DNA of 64,000 nucleotides, from positions 540,714 through 604,713 of the forward strand of contig JAIUPT010000022.1 in assembly GCA_022315425.1 (NCBI GenBank). The letters run 5' to 3'. The DNA comes from Pseudevernia furfuracea (lineage: Eukaryota; Ascomycota; Lecanoromycetes; Lecanorales; Parmeliaceae). Of the stretch, positions 49,327-60,243 are shown piece after piece. Every line of letters starts with the position of its first letter. Position 1 is the first letter of the stretch. The notes under the pieces were generated by a model, which was not told where the DNA came from, ran no database searches, and saw only the letters and a list, made by a program, of their open reading frames with translations. The position numbers were made by a program, and so were the translations under genes.

Positions 49327-49930
49327 GAGTTTTTCTAGCGCTGGGGTACGAGAACACGCCTGCTCAGGCCTCTGTTGACTCAGAATTCTGACGTTGAACG
49401 GCTCAATCACATCTACGAGTTCTGTATAGCCTCATGTTGCCCAGTTGAGTCTTTGTCACGTGCGAATTAAGAACACTAATTGACCCGGCTTGATAGGGGG
49501 TTAGTGGGCCTTAATCTCGCACTCGCGTATAGCATGTTGGTTGCATGCTATTTTTGAATTTGGTAGACGTGTTCTTTGCAGGGGACAGGTCTCATTTGGG
49601 AGCAGCATAAGTAGCTGCATTCCACCTGCGTTTGACTCTTCATTCGAATTGATCTCTTTCAGAGCAATAGCATTCTTTCGTCCCGCCCACCCACACCTGT
49701 TTTTACATGTATTCACGGCGTTTCTACATGTATATAGCTTCGTTTTTCACTCCAGGTCTATGCTTCTACAAGCATGGGAGTTTTTCTAGCGCTGGGGTAC
49801 GAGAACACGCCTGCTCAGGCCTCTGTTGGCTCAGAATCCTGGCGTTGGACGGCCCAATCACATCTACGAGTTCTGTATAGCCTCATGTTGCCCAGTTGAG
49901 TCTTTGTCACGTGCGAATTAAGGACACTAA
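49327..49930 (+). repeat. C2 right-end repeats B1-A2-B2
   Basis: B1 (49327-49479) and A2 (49480-49681) abut. A 96-bp spacer (49682-49777) with TACATGTA-like motifs follows, then B2 (49778-49930). Confidence 0.9.
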
Positions 49931-50004
49931 CGTTATTTTCGAGACGATAAAAGATAACGATATAGACTCTATAACTGATAATCGCATTAAAGAAAACAAG
50001 ATTA

Positions 50005-51198
50005 CTGTCCTGTCAACCTTATAGGTTTTAAGACGGTTATGAGACGATTACGAATTAGTTCTTAATTGGTCGTGCGACTAGTTCTGCGACCAGCTTGAGC
50101 TGGTTTTATAACTAAACGACAACGATCATATAGCTCGAAAGACCTTCCCTACAATCAAATCAGGTTTAGTGAAGTTGTCGTGAAGTTGTCATGAAGTTGT
50201 GAGTTCGATTTTGAGTCGGGTGTACAACGAATATAAATTGGTTCTAAATTCAGTCGATTTCTAGTCAATTTCTAGCCAATTTCTATTTATTAATTTTCAA
50301 GAATATGAGAATACAGTGACTAAGAGATCTTCGTGACTGCGCATGGCTGCAATGGCTGCATAACGACATGGCTGCAGTGACTGAGATGTCTCCATGTCTC
50401 CATGGCTGCAATGGCGACATGGCGACATGGCTACATGGCTGCATGGCTGCAGTGACTGAGATGTCTCCATGTCTCCATGGCTGCAGTGACTACATGGCTG
50501 CAATGGCTGCAGTGGCTGCAATGGCTGCATAACGACATGGCTGCAGTGACTGAGATGTCTCCATGTCTCCATGGCTGCAGTGGCTACATGGCTGCAATGG
50601 CTGCAGTGGCTGCAATGGCTGCATGACGACATGGCTGCAGTGACTGAGATGTCTCCATGTCTCCATGTCTCCATGGCTGCAATGGCGACATGGCGGTGGC
50701 TGCAGTGGCTGAGAGGTCTTCATGGCTACATGGCGACATGGCTGCATGGCTGCATGGCTGCATGGCTGCATGGCTGCATGGCTGCATGGCTGCATGGCTG
50801 CATGGCTGCATGGCCGCATGGCTGCATGGCTGCAGTGACTGCAGTGGCTGCAATGGCTGCATCGCGACATGGCTGCAGTGACTGCAATGGCTGCAATGGC
50901 TGCAATGGCTACATGACTGCTGTGACTGCTGTGAATAATTGCGAGACTTAGAATTTTTTTTCAAGTATAGCACCTTCCTAAATAACGAAGAAGACTTTAA
51001 ATTAATATAATCGTTATATAACCGTTATATAACCGTTACGCAACTATTTATAAGAATTTTGTTATATATAACGAGAATATAACTAATCAACGACGAGGGT
51101 AGAACTATTATATCCCGGTTATATAACTATATATCGTTATGAGATCATCATATACTAGTTATATGATAGTATTAGAACTTCGCGGAGGGCCCGGACAG
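50005..51198. mobile_element. D: 1.19-kb TA-flanked element with an internal minisatellite
   Basis: Ends CTGTCC...GGACAG are flanked by TA (50003-50004 and 51199-51200). Removing D plus one TA rejoins the A7 gag sequence exactly (…AAGATTATTGAGC…). No transposase is encoded. The left part is unique. The middle (50337-50936) is a CATGGCTGC minisatellite, and the right part is AT-rich with repeated TATATAAC motifs. The TA target and short inverted ends suggest a non-autonomous Tc1/mariner-type element. Confidence 0.75.
50337..50936. repeat. CATGGCTGC-type minisatellite inside D
   Basis: About 600 bp of variants of GCATGGCTGC and CAATGGCTGC. A run of pure 9-bp units (CATGGCTGC) lies near 50743-50830, and larger repeats contain GAGATGTCTCCATGTCTCC. 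It is GC-richer than its surroundings and shows little sign of the C-to-T erosion. The long open frames on both strands are products of the repeat. Confidence 0.9.
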
Positions 51199-52752
51199 TA
51201 TTGAGCATCAATCAATTTTTGATATTCTGCTTTCATCGACGATATTCTAAATTGAACTTCAAAATAACAATAAAGTTTAGAGAGAAAGCGCTTTCTTCTT
51301 CGAGAGAGTCAGTCGCTGAAATTACTAAAGTTAACATGTTTCTTACGACGCCTTATACGCTTAATTCTTCGTCGATTATAGATATTAAGAGTTATTAAGA
51401 AGATTTTTAAGAGCGACACGTATAATGTGAATAATAACGACGATAATGCTCAAACGAAAGACTTAGTTTAAGAGATAACTAAGACAATAGAGAATAAAGA
51501 TCTTAAAGTCGAAGAAGTCGAAGTCGAAGAAGTGAAATTTAGAGAACTTTTGACACGAAGATCGAATAACTCAGTGTCACTTGAGGCATTGAGAGTGTCT
51601 TCGCTGACTTCGAATTGAAAGTCGATACTACTAACGTTCGCGAAAGTAGTGAAAGTGAAATAGATGCTCTAATCTCCGTCAGAATCTTCGAGAATCTTAT
51701 CGATATCTAACAACTTTTGCTGCTGATCTTCGAGTTCTTACACGAGAAATAAGAAGTGCTTATACTTAAATCTTCGATAGATACGAGCGATATTATTAAG
51801 ATAAAAGATACTTAGAAATAAGAAAGATTTGAATTAATCTAATTTTCGCTGAAACTATATCGAAGATAATTACTAAAGACGTGTAGATCTTCGAAGAGAA
51901 ATAACGTTCTTCTTATACTAAGTCTTCGACAGGGACTCGAATTTAGAATAGTCGCTTCGATGACTGCCGCCGTGAAATAAAGTCATATTCGACGACAGAA
52001 TAAAGTCGAATGACGATAAAGAGAATTCGATAACTGAGTTTCAGTCCTCTTCTTTAGAGAACTTATAAGATCGAAAGATCTATTTCAACAAGAAATCCTT
52101 ATTGTTTTGACCTCTAACAGACGTATACGCGCTCTAAATAAAGATTTGTCGATAACTGAGTCTCAGTTCTCTTCTTTAAAGAACTTATGAAATCGAAAGA
52201 TCTATCTTAATAAGAAACTCTTATTGTTTTGACTCTTAATAGACGTATACGCGCTTTAAATGAAGATTTGTCGATGATTAATTAACTCTAAAGTGTGATC
52301 AGACGATTTAATGCTGAAGTTTAGTCTCTTGAATCGTTATAATTGATTCGATTCACGTAAACGCTTCATTAACGCTGAAGCGATATATATCGCGAGAGAA
52401 ATATTCTCGTTAAGCGTGTTTAACGTGTCTCACGTAGGGAAGCTGACAATGTTTTAAAGATCTTAATGAAATTCGATCGCAGGATCGTATAACGAGTTCG
52501 ACGTTCGACGTTCGACGTTCGATTAGATTCGATATGCCGCGAGTCGATTTGCGATAGGGCTCTCAGCCCTTCGAATTTCAAAGACGATCATTTTATAGAG
52601 GGCAATATTCATCTCAAGAAGATTAAAAAGCAGAGTCTCATAGCTGTCGCGACGTTCATTGCGATAAACTCGTGATGCTTAGAGATCATTATGACTCTGA
52701 TAGACATAGAGTATAAGTGAAACAGTCGTCGAACAAGCTCGAGCTTATAATC
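51199..52752 (-). pseudogene. A7 gag remnant and leader
   Basis: Family A gag start region and leader on the minus strand, with Ser/Thr-rich coding traces (TCGAAGTCGAAGAAGTGA-type repeats) and two 122-bp leader repeats near 52028-52271. The primer site sits next to the LTR at 52753. Confidence 0.78.
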
Positions 52753-52874
52753 TATCAAGAATAGATGATAAAACACTTAGTTGTTTACTCTAAAATGCTA
52801 CGAGAGTAAAGAGCGACTATGAGAATACGCCTTAACGCATCACGTGATCATGTCACGTGATTCGAATTTTGATA
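52753..52874 (-). repeat. A7 5' LTR
   Basis: 122 bp with mutated ends (TATCAA...TTGATA, from TGTCAA...TTGACA). Against the A7 3' LTR it shows GACCCG changed to GATTCG, leaving the CpG untouched. Confidence 0.88.
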
Positions 52875-54764
52875 AAAATAGATAAGAGTTAAAAGAAAGA
52901 GATCTACGAAGATAGCTCTGAAAACGATAATAGATATAATACACACAGTCTGAGATTGTAAAAAGAACAAAGTTGTTAGTCTTCTCTTACTAGATATGAC
53001 AGAGACTTTCGATAACGTCTCTTATTATCGTCTGCTTCACAATCTTAGATAAAAGAGAATTTCGAAGCTAATTATAAACTAGATAAGAAGCTTTCTTATT
53101 AATAGAGAAATCTCTCTCACTCTAAAAAGAATAACAAATAGACTAAAGTCTGCAGAGACGGGGATCTTATAGAAATCTTCGATGTCGTTTATTCTTTTTC
53201 TATTCTTCAACGCTTTCTTAATTAAGAGATATACGAAGATCAAGTTAAAACTATAAGTAAAAGAATTCGTTAATGATATTTATCTGCTGACATATAAGAA
53301 GAGCACTAAGACAAACTACGAGACTCTTAAAAAAGCATACGAAATCTGTCTGTAATGAACAGAGACTCATGAAGCGACATTCGCGTTAAAGAAATACGAG
53401 TTAATTTATCTAATAAGAAGTTTAGAAAAGTTCAATATGAGAATCAACGTCGATTTAGACTCTATAACGACAAAGTTAAAGACTAGTATTCGCGTGTTAA
53501 AACTACAGATCGACGGTAAACTTCGTTAAGAATCTCATATTAGAGAAGTTAAGATTAAGATGAAATCGTAATGCAGAGCACTATTAATAACTGTAGTCTC
53601 AATATGAGACGTCACATTAAATAAAGCAAGACAAGTATATAGCTCTATTATACGATCAGCGATAATATACGCAGCAGTAACGTAACACACATTACGAGAT
53701 CTTCGGAATAATAAGCGATCTCACGTTAAGACTCTAAAGACTATACAGAATAAATATCTGCGAAGAGTAATCGAGATATATAAAGTTATCAATAAGAGAG
53801 TCGTCGAAGCGAAGATAGGAATTTTCTCTCTTTAGATTACGATAAATTAAATAGTACTTCGAAATCAAGTATTTAAAGATAGTTATTTCGTTACGAAGCT
53901 AGACAATACGAGAATTCGAAGAAAACTAAGAGAGAAACGAGATAAAAGACGAATAATTCTTTAAATCTCAGTAGAAGATAAAGAAGAGTGAGTTTTAAGA
54001 ACGCTTCGACTCGAAAATTAAAACTCTTTATAGATATCTGACGAAGAAAGAATGTTAAGAAGAATTAAAGATCTTGTTAAAGACTAATAGAAAGCAGTTT
54101 AAGAAGTAGTGTGAGCTTAATATTAGATTGAGATCTTAAAAGAACGACGTAGTCTCGCACAAAGAGAAGATTTATAATCAAATAAGAGATCTCTTTATAA
54201 AGATCTAATAAAAGTAGAGAGCTTTGTTTTAATTTAATTACGAACAGAGAAGATTGATCTAACACACTTTCTATATATGTATAAAGTCTCTAAGATACTC
54301 TCTTTCGTATGCGAGTGTGACTAAAAAAAATAGAATATTAGACATGTTTTTTTATTCTGCTTAAGACTGAAAAGCGAGAGACAAACTCTTTTAAAGAAGA
54401 CTAAGACAGCTGATCTGAGAGAGATGCTAACAATCTCGCGAGGGGCAAAGATCGCAGCGCGATAACTAATCTCGATTGACCTTTTAGAATAGTTCTCGCT
54501 GACTAAGAAGTAGTTATATAATAGACAAAAATAGAAGCAGCAACAAGTACTTCAAGAAGATATACGAATTCGTACGAATAGATTAAGAAACGCAGTGTGA
54601 TAAAAAGACTATACGACAAGAAGATGCGATAAGAAAGAATAGCGAGAGTTTTTATTCTATTTCGACTAGTCGAAGAAAGATTTCTCTTATAATATAGTCT
54701 AAGCAGTAGTTCGTAATTACTCTTCGTAGCTTGAGTAGACACGAGTATAAAATCAAAATCAAAA
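52875..54764 (+). pseudogene. E1: Tad1-like LINE remnant (RT to 3' end)
   Basis: A 5'-truncated non-LTR retrotransposon. RT motifs are clear: LLLLDMTETFDNVSYYRLLHNL-like text from 52980 (catalytic Asp in LLDMT), SSMSFILFLFFNAFL, EFVNDIYLLTYKKST near 53263 (FVDD changed to FVND), then RSLEKFNMRINVDL and YLRRVIEIYKV. The C-terminal Cys/His-type and tail segments follow to ~54500. The 3' UTR ends in an AAAATC repeat. The plus strand joins the A7 5' LTR abruptly at 52875. Frames are broken throughout. Confidence 0.82.
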
Positions 54765-55951
54765 TCAAGTATAATCTTACGTTTTTGTAATGCATTAATT
54801 AATTATACGTATCGAGAGATCGATAAACGAAGTTATTCTATAAGATCTAAAAAGATCTCAAGATCTCGTAATGTCTTTGAAAATCGTAGACTAAAGATAA
54901 CTTGAATCTTTTCTTAAGACGTTAATATATCTAAATCGTTTACTCGTTGCCTCAGCAGGGTGATGAAGAAATAATCGATATATAACTTAATAAATAATAG
55001 ACTAACTCGCTTGCTGCGAAAGAGTTTAAAGATTTAACATAAGTAATTGAAATATTCTTATAGAGTGTGAGAGAAAATAATATTATTATTAACGAATACT
55101 TTAATAAAATCTTTAAATGATCTCAGCATAGCGTCTGTCTGTCTCTAAACATATAAGAGTGATTCTTTATATCTTATTAAGACAATAATAGATTTCTTCT
55201 ATTCTCTGTAAAAGACTATCGTGAACTTATAACGATCGTTACGTGCAATAAGAAATTAATAAAATTATCTCATAGCGTCGATAGTGAATAAATAAGCATA
55301 TCTTAATAACAAGACAATAATGTCTGACTGTAACGATAGCGAATAAGAATCTATCTTCGAGATTTTATTAAGTTCGCGAATGTTTATTATTATACGTTCT
55401 TTGTGATTATTAATAGTATCTCGTTAAATTATAAACATCGAGTAACTAAACGACGTTAATTATATAAATCACGTTATCTTCTCTTGCTCATATAATTTGT
55501 CGAATATAATATCGATAATCTTCTTCTTCTTCTGCCCTACTGAATATATCTTAATAATCTTAAATACTATATTAGACTTCAGCGATATAAGCATTCACTT
55601 CTTTTCTAAGATATTCATAGTTTAATCTTAATTAATAAAAAGATTTTAATACTCATCGAGTAGCTGTGTTAGGGATTTAATTATTTTAGACTTTTTATAG
55701 ACTATCACTTTATTCGATATAACATATTTTAGATGCGAATTTATAATAATAATTATATTATCTGCGAAAGACTTCGATAACGAGATTGTTTGATTAAGAG
55801 TATTTATAAAAGACTTTCTTAAATCGATATAAAAAGAGAGTGTTATAATTACTATCATAACGATAACTGCTATAATGATGTCACGCGTTAGCTTGATCTT
55901 TTAATTTCTTCAGTCTATAATAATTAGATTCGCGCTATAAGCTTCGATAGA
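54765..55951 (-). pseudogene. G (part 1): Gypsy reverse transcriptase remnant
   Basis: Minus-strand Gypsy pol. The piece 55646-55858 (SFYIDLRKSFINTLNQ, then VIVYKKSKIIKSLTQLLDEY) precedes RT text such as KKKKIIDIIFDKLYEQEKIT and ERIIINIRELNKI around 55350-55560. Below it come YVxRQTDAMLRSFKDFIKVFVNN and SLLFIKLYIDYFFITLLRQRV. These blocks match the usual fungal Gypsy order, upstream of RT then RT. It is damaged by many stops and split from part 2 by E2. Confidence 0.75.
55939..55951. repeat. Target-site duplication of E2 (left)
   Basis: AAGCTTCGATAGA, repeated at 57309-57321. Confidence 0.88.
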
Positions 55952-57308
55952 GGCTGACAATAAGATTTAGCTGTACGTGTTGTCGGCTACGAACCTGCTA
56001 TCGCTGTAAACAACGGCTCAGCGTTGCTTGTAGTGTGTAATAGAGTCAAGTGATCTCAGAGAGATAAAGACGATACGACGATGCGACGACGCGACGCGAG
56101 CGAGATCAGCAGTAGCAACAGCAGCAACGAACGAACGAAAATAAATCTCGCAGCAACGCGCTCACTTTGCGTCTAAGAAGTGTCGAGTGACTAGAAATAA
56201 AAGACATATTAACAGCTAATCACTTCATATCAGCTACGCGAGAACGTGTAATCTCGATATAATCGAAGAAATTATAAATATTCACCTTCTCTTTCACGAT
56301 GCTCGCTTCGAGAATATAACGTAACGAAAACAACGAAAAACAAAGTCGAAACAGTTTAGATTATGTTCATATCAAGAAGATATTCAACTCTCGCTCTCGC
56401 TGTCGCGTGCGTTCGTACGTCTATCGCGCTCTATTCTTAACGATAATATCTATTCTTCTATAAAGTCTTCTCGACATATTTATTATAGAATTCACTCTCT
56501 AAAATCAGCTTTACGTGCTCAACGAATAACAATACTATATAGAAATCGATTAATCGCGCGTCGAACTCTCTTCTTAGAATCTTATCTTCTCTGAGCAGAG
56601 TTTTCACAACGCGAGATCGCGTCAAGACTTCAGACGAACGCGTGAATACGAGAACTTCTCACTCTCGTTCGAGTTAATAATTTAAGTCAACAACGTCAAC
56701 TATCGAAGCAGTAACGATACGTAATCGATACTTTTTATCTCGATATTCTATCTCTCTTATTAGATTTCGTTCTAAGATCTAACGTCAATTACAACTATCG
56801 ATCTTTTCACTCGATAATTGAACGTAAATATAGAAGCGCAAGCCCTCGAGTCTCTCGAATAACTTATATTATTATTAAGATCGATCTCGTTCATCGAGAT
56901 TAGTGATATCAGACTAACTACGAAGTGAGTCGTAGTTATATTATCTCAACATCGTCTTTTCTCTATATAGTGTAGTCGTCACAACTATATTAATCGCGAC
57001 CCCGTCGCGCAACGTCGTGATTCAGTGTATCACGCAGTTAGATTAGACTTTTTGATTAACTCGAGAAGCAGACAACGTTCTCATCGTACAATTAGTTAAG
57101 ATCTGAATGTTATAGTACTTAGTGTGATATGCAGCGTGCGTCTAAGCAGAAAGTAAAAGTTTTTATTCTAAGTGACATATACGTTAGACGACGACACTTA
57201 AAGATTTCTCTTACGCATATAATAATGCAGAAAATCATTGTCTACGAAGTAGTTCGTAATTACCTTTCGTAGTTTAGATAGAAACGAGTATAAAAATCAA
57301 ATCAAATC
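55952..57308 (+). mobile_element. E2: 1357-bp LINE-like insertion with 13-bp target duplication
   Basis: Flanked by AAGCTTCGATAGA at 55939-55951 and 57309-57321. Its last ~65 bp match the 3' end of E1 (GTAGTTCGTAATTAC...CGAGTATAAAA) and finish in a short AAATC repeat, so it was mobilised by, or derives from, the same LINE family. It is too short for RT. The 5' part is GC-richer (GACGCGACGCGAGCGAGATC near 56085). I cannot assign a product. Confidence 0.8.
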
Positions 57309-57321
57309 AAGCTTCGATAGA
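57309..57321. repeat. Target-site duplication of E2 (right)
   Basis: AAGCTTCGATAGA, the partner of 55939-55951. Gypsy sequence resumes on the far side. Confidence 0.88.
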
Positions 57322-59199
57322 AAAACACTTATTCTGCTCATATTCGTCTAACATTTTTAATTTTATTTTACGAGATATAATAATCGCTTGATCGATGTCG
57401 TTTCTCACTTACACTTTTCGAAAGAATATATTAATCATATAAGCGTAGACTTCGTTAGTATACTTTAAAGATAACGAGCACTGTGACTCGGAGAGCAGAT
57501 CTCGATTCTTTGATAACTTATTAAAGTATATTATTAACATCTAAACTATAACACGAGATAATAAAACGATACGTGTTAATAACTTTATAGTGCGTTTGAT
57601 AAGTTCGAAGCGAGCTCGTGAGTTCATTGATATAGTTATGTTACGATAGCTGTTTATCTTGATAACTTGAATAACAAAGTTAATAATTATTCGTTTCGAT
57701 ATAAGAATATCTGCTTCGATAAACATATTAGTCTTGAAATCATCGATTATATAAATTTCTCGTGTGATCTAAGCGAAAGTTCGAATATTATTTAATAGTA
57801 TATTCTTCATATAGAAGATGAGAACAATATACTCGTTAAAGTAATGAATCTTAAATCTTAAGTCTCGAATTAATATGTTAACACTTATTTTCTTCAGTTC
57901 GATGTTAACGAGAATAAAGATTCGATTAATTATTCTTATAATATATTCGACGTCGACATATATCTTTTTCTTCTCTTCAGCTGACTTTTAATTAATATAA
58001 ATAATCGCATAGTGATAGCTACGAAAGACATATTTAATGTCAAACATAGATTTCGAGATTAATGAAACGATAATAGATTCTACGATAGACTTCTCGACAT
58101 TAACGATATAAGTGTCTATAACAGCGTCTTTTACGAAAGACTTCTTTTAGTACTCTTCTCGTAGATATATAAACAGCTTATTATAAGAGATAATCTTATA
58201 TCGACAATTCTCACACTAATAGTTTCTAATAGACACGATCTTCGCGAAGTAATCTTCGATCGAGTCATCGTCGTAATAGTTATATTCTTCGTAACTGTCG
58301 AAGACTTCGATAGATATCTTAGACTAATATAAGAAATGACTGATATAAGCATTCTAATTATTATTATAGTCTTGTTTAGACTCGTTCTCATCGTAGTCTT
58401 TCTTAATCGTAATTTAGTAAGCTCGCTACTAACGCGACTAAAATCTCTAATCTTAATTTTAATAATTATCGTTACTTGAGCGAAATGACTATCGATTAGA
58501 CGATTTCGACGAATCTAACGCGTTTTCTTTTATTAAAGAAGATGTCATGATCTATAGCTTGATTAAGAATATAGACAACGAGACACGAGCGTTTTCTTGA
58601 TTGTCTTGATATCTCTGCGATCGCTATTGATTGCTTTGATAGTCTTAATAAACTAATCGTATGCTTTGATAAGCATTCTCGTATATGAAAGACTTTCACG
58701 AACGTTGTTATTGATTATTCTGATAAGTATTGTACTGAGATTGTTAAGACTAAGATTATCTTGATTAATATTTACGATTGTTTGTTCTTCTTTGCTGATG
58801 CTGAGAATTTGAAGCTTATCGTAAATAACGATTAATATGCTCTTATCATTGATATTTTCGCTTATTTAACGACTTCAGAAATCGATTATAATCAGTGACA
58901 ATCTCAGATTTTAAAATGTCTCGTTGAAACTCGAAGTTAAGATTATTTCAAATGAGCAGTATATGATTCTTCATAATTCTTAAATTCGTATTTTGAGCTG
59001 CTCGCATGATGATTTAAACGTATTCTCTTGATTCACGATAACGAGCAGCATCTTATATTAAGTACTTTTTTCGAAGCAAAATTATCATATCTTAGACACG
59101 AGACTGTTTTCATCGTATTAATAACAGACGATATTATTCGTCTATGCTATAAGTGACGAGACGCTTATTATTCTCGATCAACTTAATAATAAATCAGAC
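57309..59199 (-). pseudogene. G (part 2): Gypsy gag/protease-region remnant
   Basis: On the minus strand, near 58150-58215, a C2H2-like text CENCRYKIISYNKLFIYLRE is visible. Then at 57541-57726 comes ADILISKRIIINFVIQVIKI followed by NSYRNITISMNSRAR and RIVLLSRVIV, the pattern seen upstream of RT in many fungal Gypsy elements (retropepsin region). The portion above 58400 contains Gln/Ser-rich coding traces, probably gag. The right limit is the LTR of B2. Domain limits are approximate. Confidence 0.65.
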
Positions 59200-59331
59200 T
59201 GTCAAAATTCTAGCCGAGGTGACTTTTCACGATATCAACCCGGCGTTCAGACTTGGTGGATTTTGTATGTAGCGATCTACTGTACTAGTTATACAACTCA
59301 ATCAGATATTTCACATATCTATATTTTAACA
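59200..59331 (+). repeat. B2 5' LTR
   Basis: 132 bp, and matches the B1 LTR (7007-7138). It shares its first 11 bases (TGTCAAAATTC) with family A LTRs but not the rest. Confidence 0.9.
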
Positions 59332-59765
59332 GATTATGAGCTCGAATCGCAGGGTATTCTTTCAGTAGTACTACGTTCAACTTCAGAGCCGCCTGCTGAC
59401 TTATTCAGAGTGTTTCAATTGAGCTGAGAGCCTCAGCAAACAAAATACCAACACCTCACTTTGAATGCTATGTCTACAAGACAAACTCTATTTCCAGAAG
59501 GCTGAGACTTCAATCGGAAGAAAGACGTGAGAATGGGTTTGATTTCGAAATTCAGCAATCGCTAGAACTATCGCTGAGATCATCTTACAGTCGGCGAAGC
59601 TAGATCTGAATCGGATCGCTCGCTAGGTCAATCAATGAAAGAAGTTATTTCGTCTATGAATCACATCAAGTAGATTGCTTTGACTCTGCAACGAGTGCTT
59701 GTCGCCTTATTGCTCAAACAGCGCAAGAGTTAAAACCTTCAAATCATTGAATACTATATCATTAA

Positions 59766-60165
59766 GACGCTATTAAGCTATTCATCTAAAACTCTGCTCA
59801 GACGCTACTAAGCTGCTCATCTACAAACTTCATTAAGACGCTACTAAGCTGTTCATCTAAAAACTTCATCAAGACGCTACTAAGCTGTTTATCTAAAACT
59901 CTGCTCAGACGCTACTAAGCTGTTCATCTAAAACTCTGCTCAGACGCTATTAAGCTATTCATCTAAAACTCTGCTCAGACGCTACTAAGCTGTTCATCTA
60001 AAACTCTGCTCAGACGCTACTAAGCTGTCCATCTAAAACTCTGCTCAGACGCTATTAAGCTGTTCATCTAAAAACTTCATCAAGGCGCTACTAAGCTATT
60101 AATCTGCTCAGACGCTACTAAGCTGTTCATTCAAAAAACTCTGCTCAGACGCTACTAAGCTATCT
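59766..60165 (+). repeat. B2 leader minisatellite, ~35-bp unit
   Basis: About eleven units of GACGCTACTAAGCTGTTCAT followed by CTAAAACTCTGCTCA, with variants (ACTTCATCAA). It lies between the primer site and gag. Confidence 0.88.
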
Positions 60166-60243
60166 CATCAAAACTCTCAACGAATAAATCAGAACTTGAA
60201 GACTGTAGTGACACCGATCTTTTTGAATATACGATTATTAGTT

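Larger units (their letters stand above)
45044..49930 (+). mobile_element. C2: DIRS/Ngaro-like tyrosine-recombinase retrotransposon
   Basis: 4887 bp with split direct repeats: A1 45044-45245, B1 49327-49479, A2 49480-49681 and B2 49778-49930 (A 202 bp, B 153 bp each). It encodes gag-like ORF1 with a Cys/His motif, DIRS-type RT, RNase H and a tyrosine recombinase. The A1-ORFs-B1-A2-B2 arrangement and the recombinase in place of a DDE integrase place it in the DIRS order, Ngaro-like by repeat structure. C2 is less mutated than C1 and has the uninverted gene order. Its flanks are D' (left) and family A (right). Confidence 0.9.
34983..52874 (-). mobile_element. A7: Copia family A element that hosts A8, C2 and D
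   Basis: On the minus strand the 3' LTR is 34983-35104 and the 5' LTR 52753-52874. Its own sequence is in pieces: 35105-35797, 42176-44947, 49931-50004 and 51199-52752. A8 splits it at 35797/42176 with a GAAGT duplication, D at 50004/51199 with a TA duplication. Between 44947 and 49931 lie a short TA-element end and C2, and about 1.1 kb of family A sequence is missing. Its LTRs differ by transitions. The assignment of all pieces to one copy is inferred from order and orientation. Confidence 0.75.

Noticed and set aside
50297..50973. Several open frames over 120 codons on both strands with His/Ser/Gln- or Trp/Leu/His-rich repeats
   Set aside because: They are translations of the CATGGCTGC minisatellite, whose unit is a multiple of three and free of stops on both strands. 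No start context or non-repeat domain supports a protein.
7367..59199. Candidate centromere
   Set aside because: An AT-rich nested retroelement block is compatible with one, but no sequence feature here distinguishes it from other fungal heterochromatin.
59766..60165. Regular array resembling a CRISPR
   Set aside because: Units are contiguous 35-bp tandem repeats without unique spacers, in a fungal retrotransposon leader.
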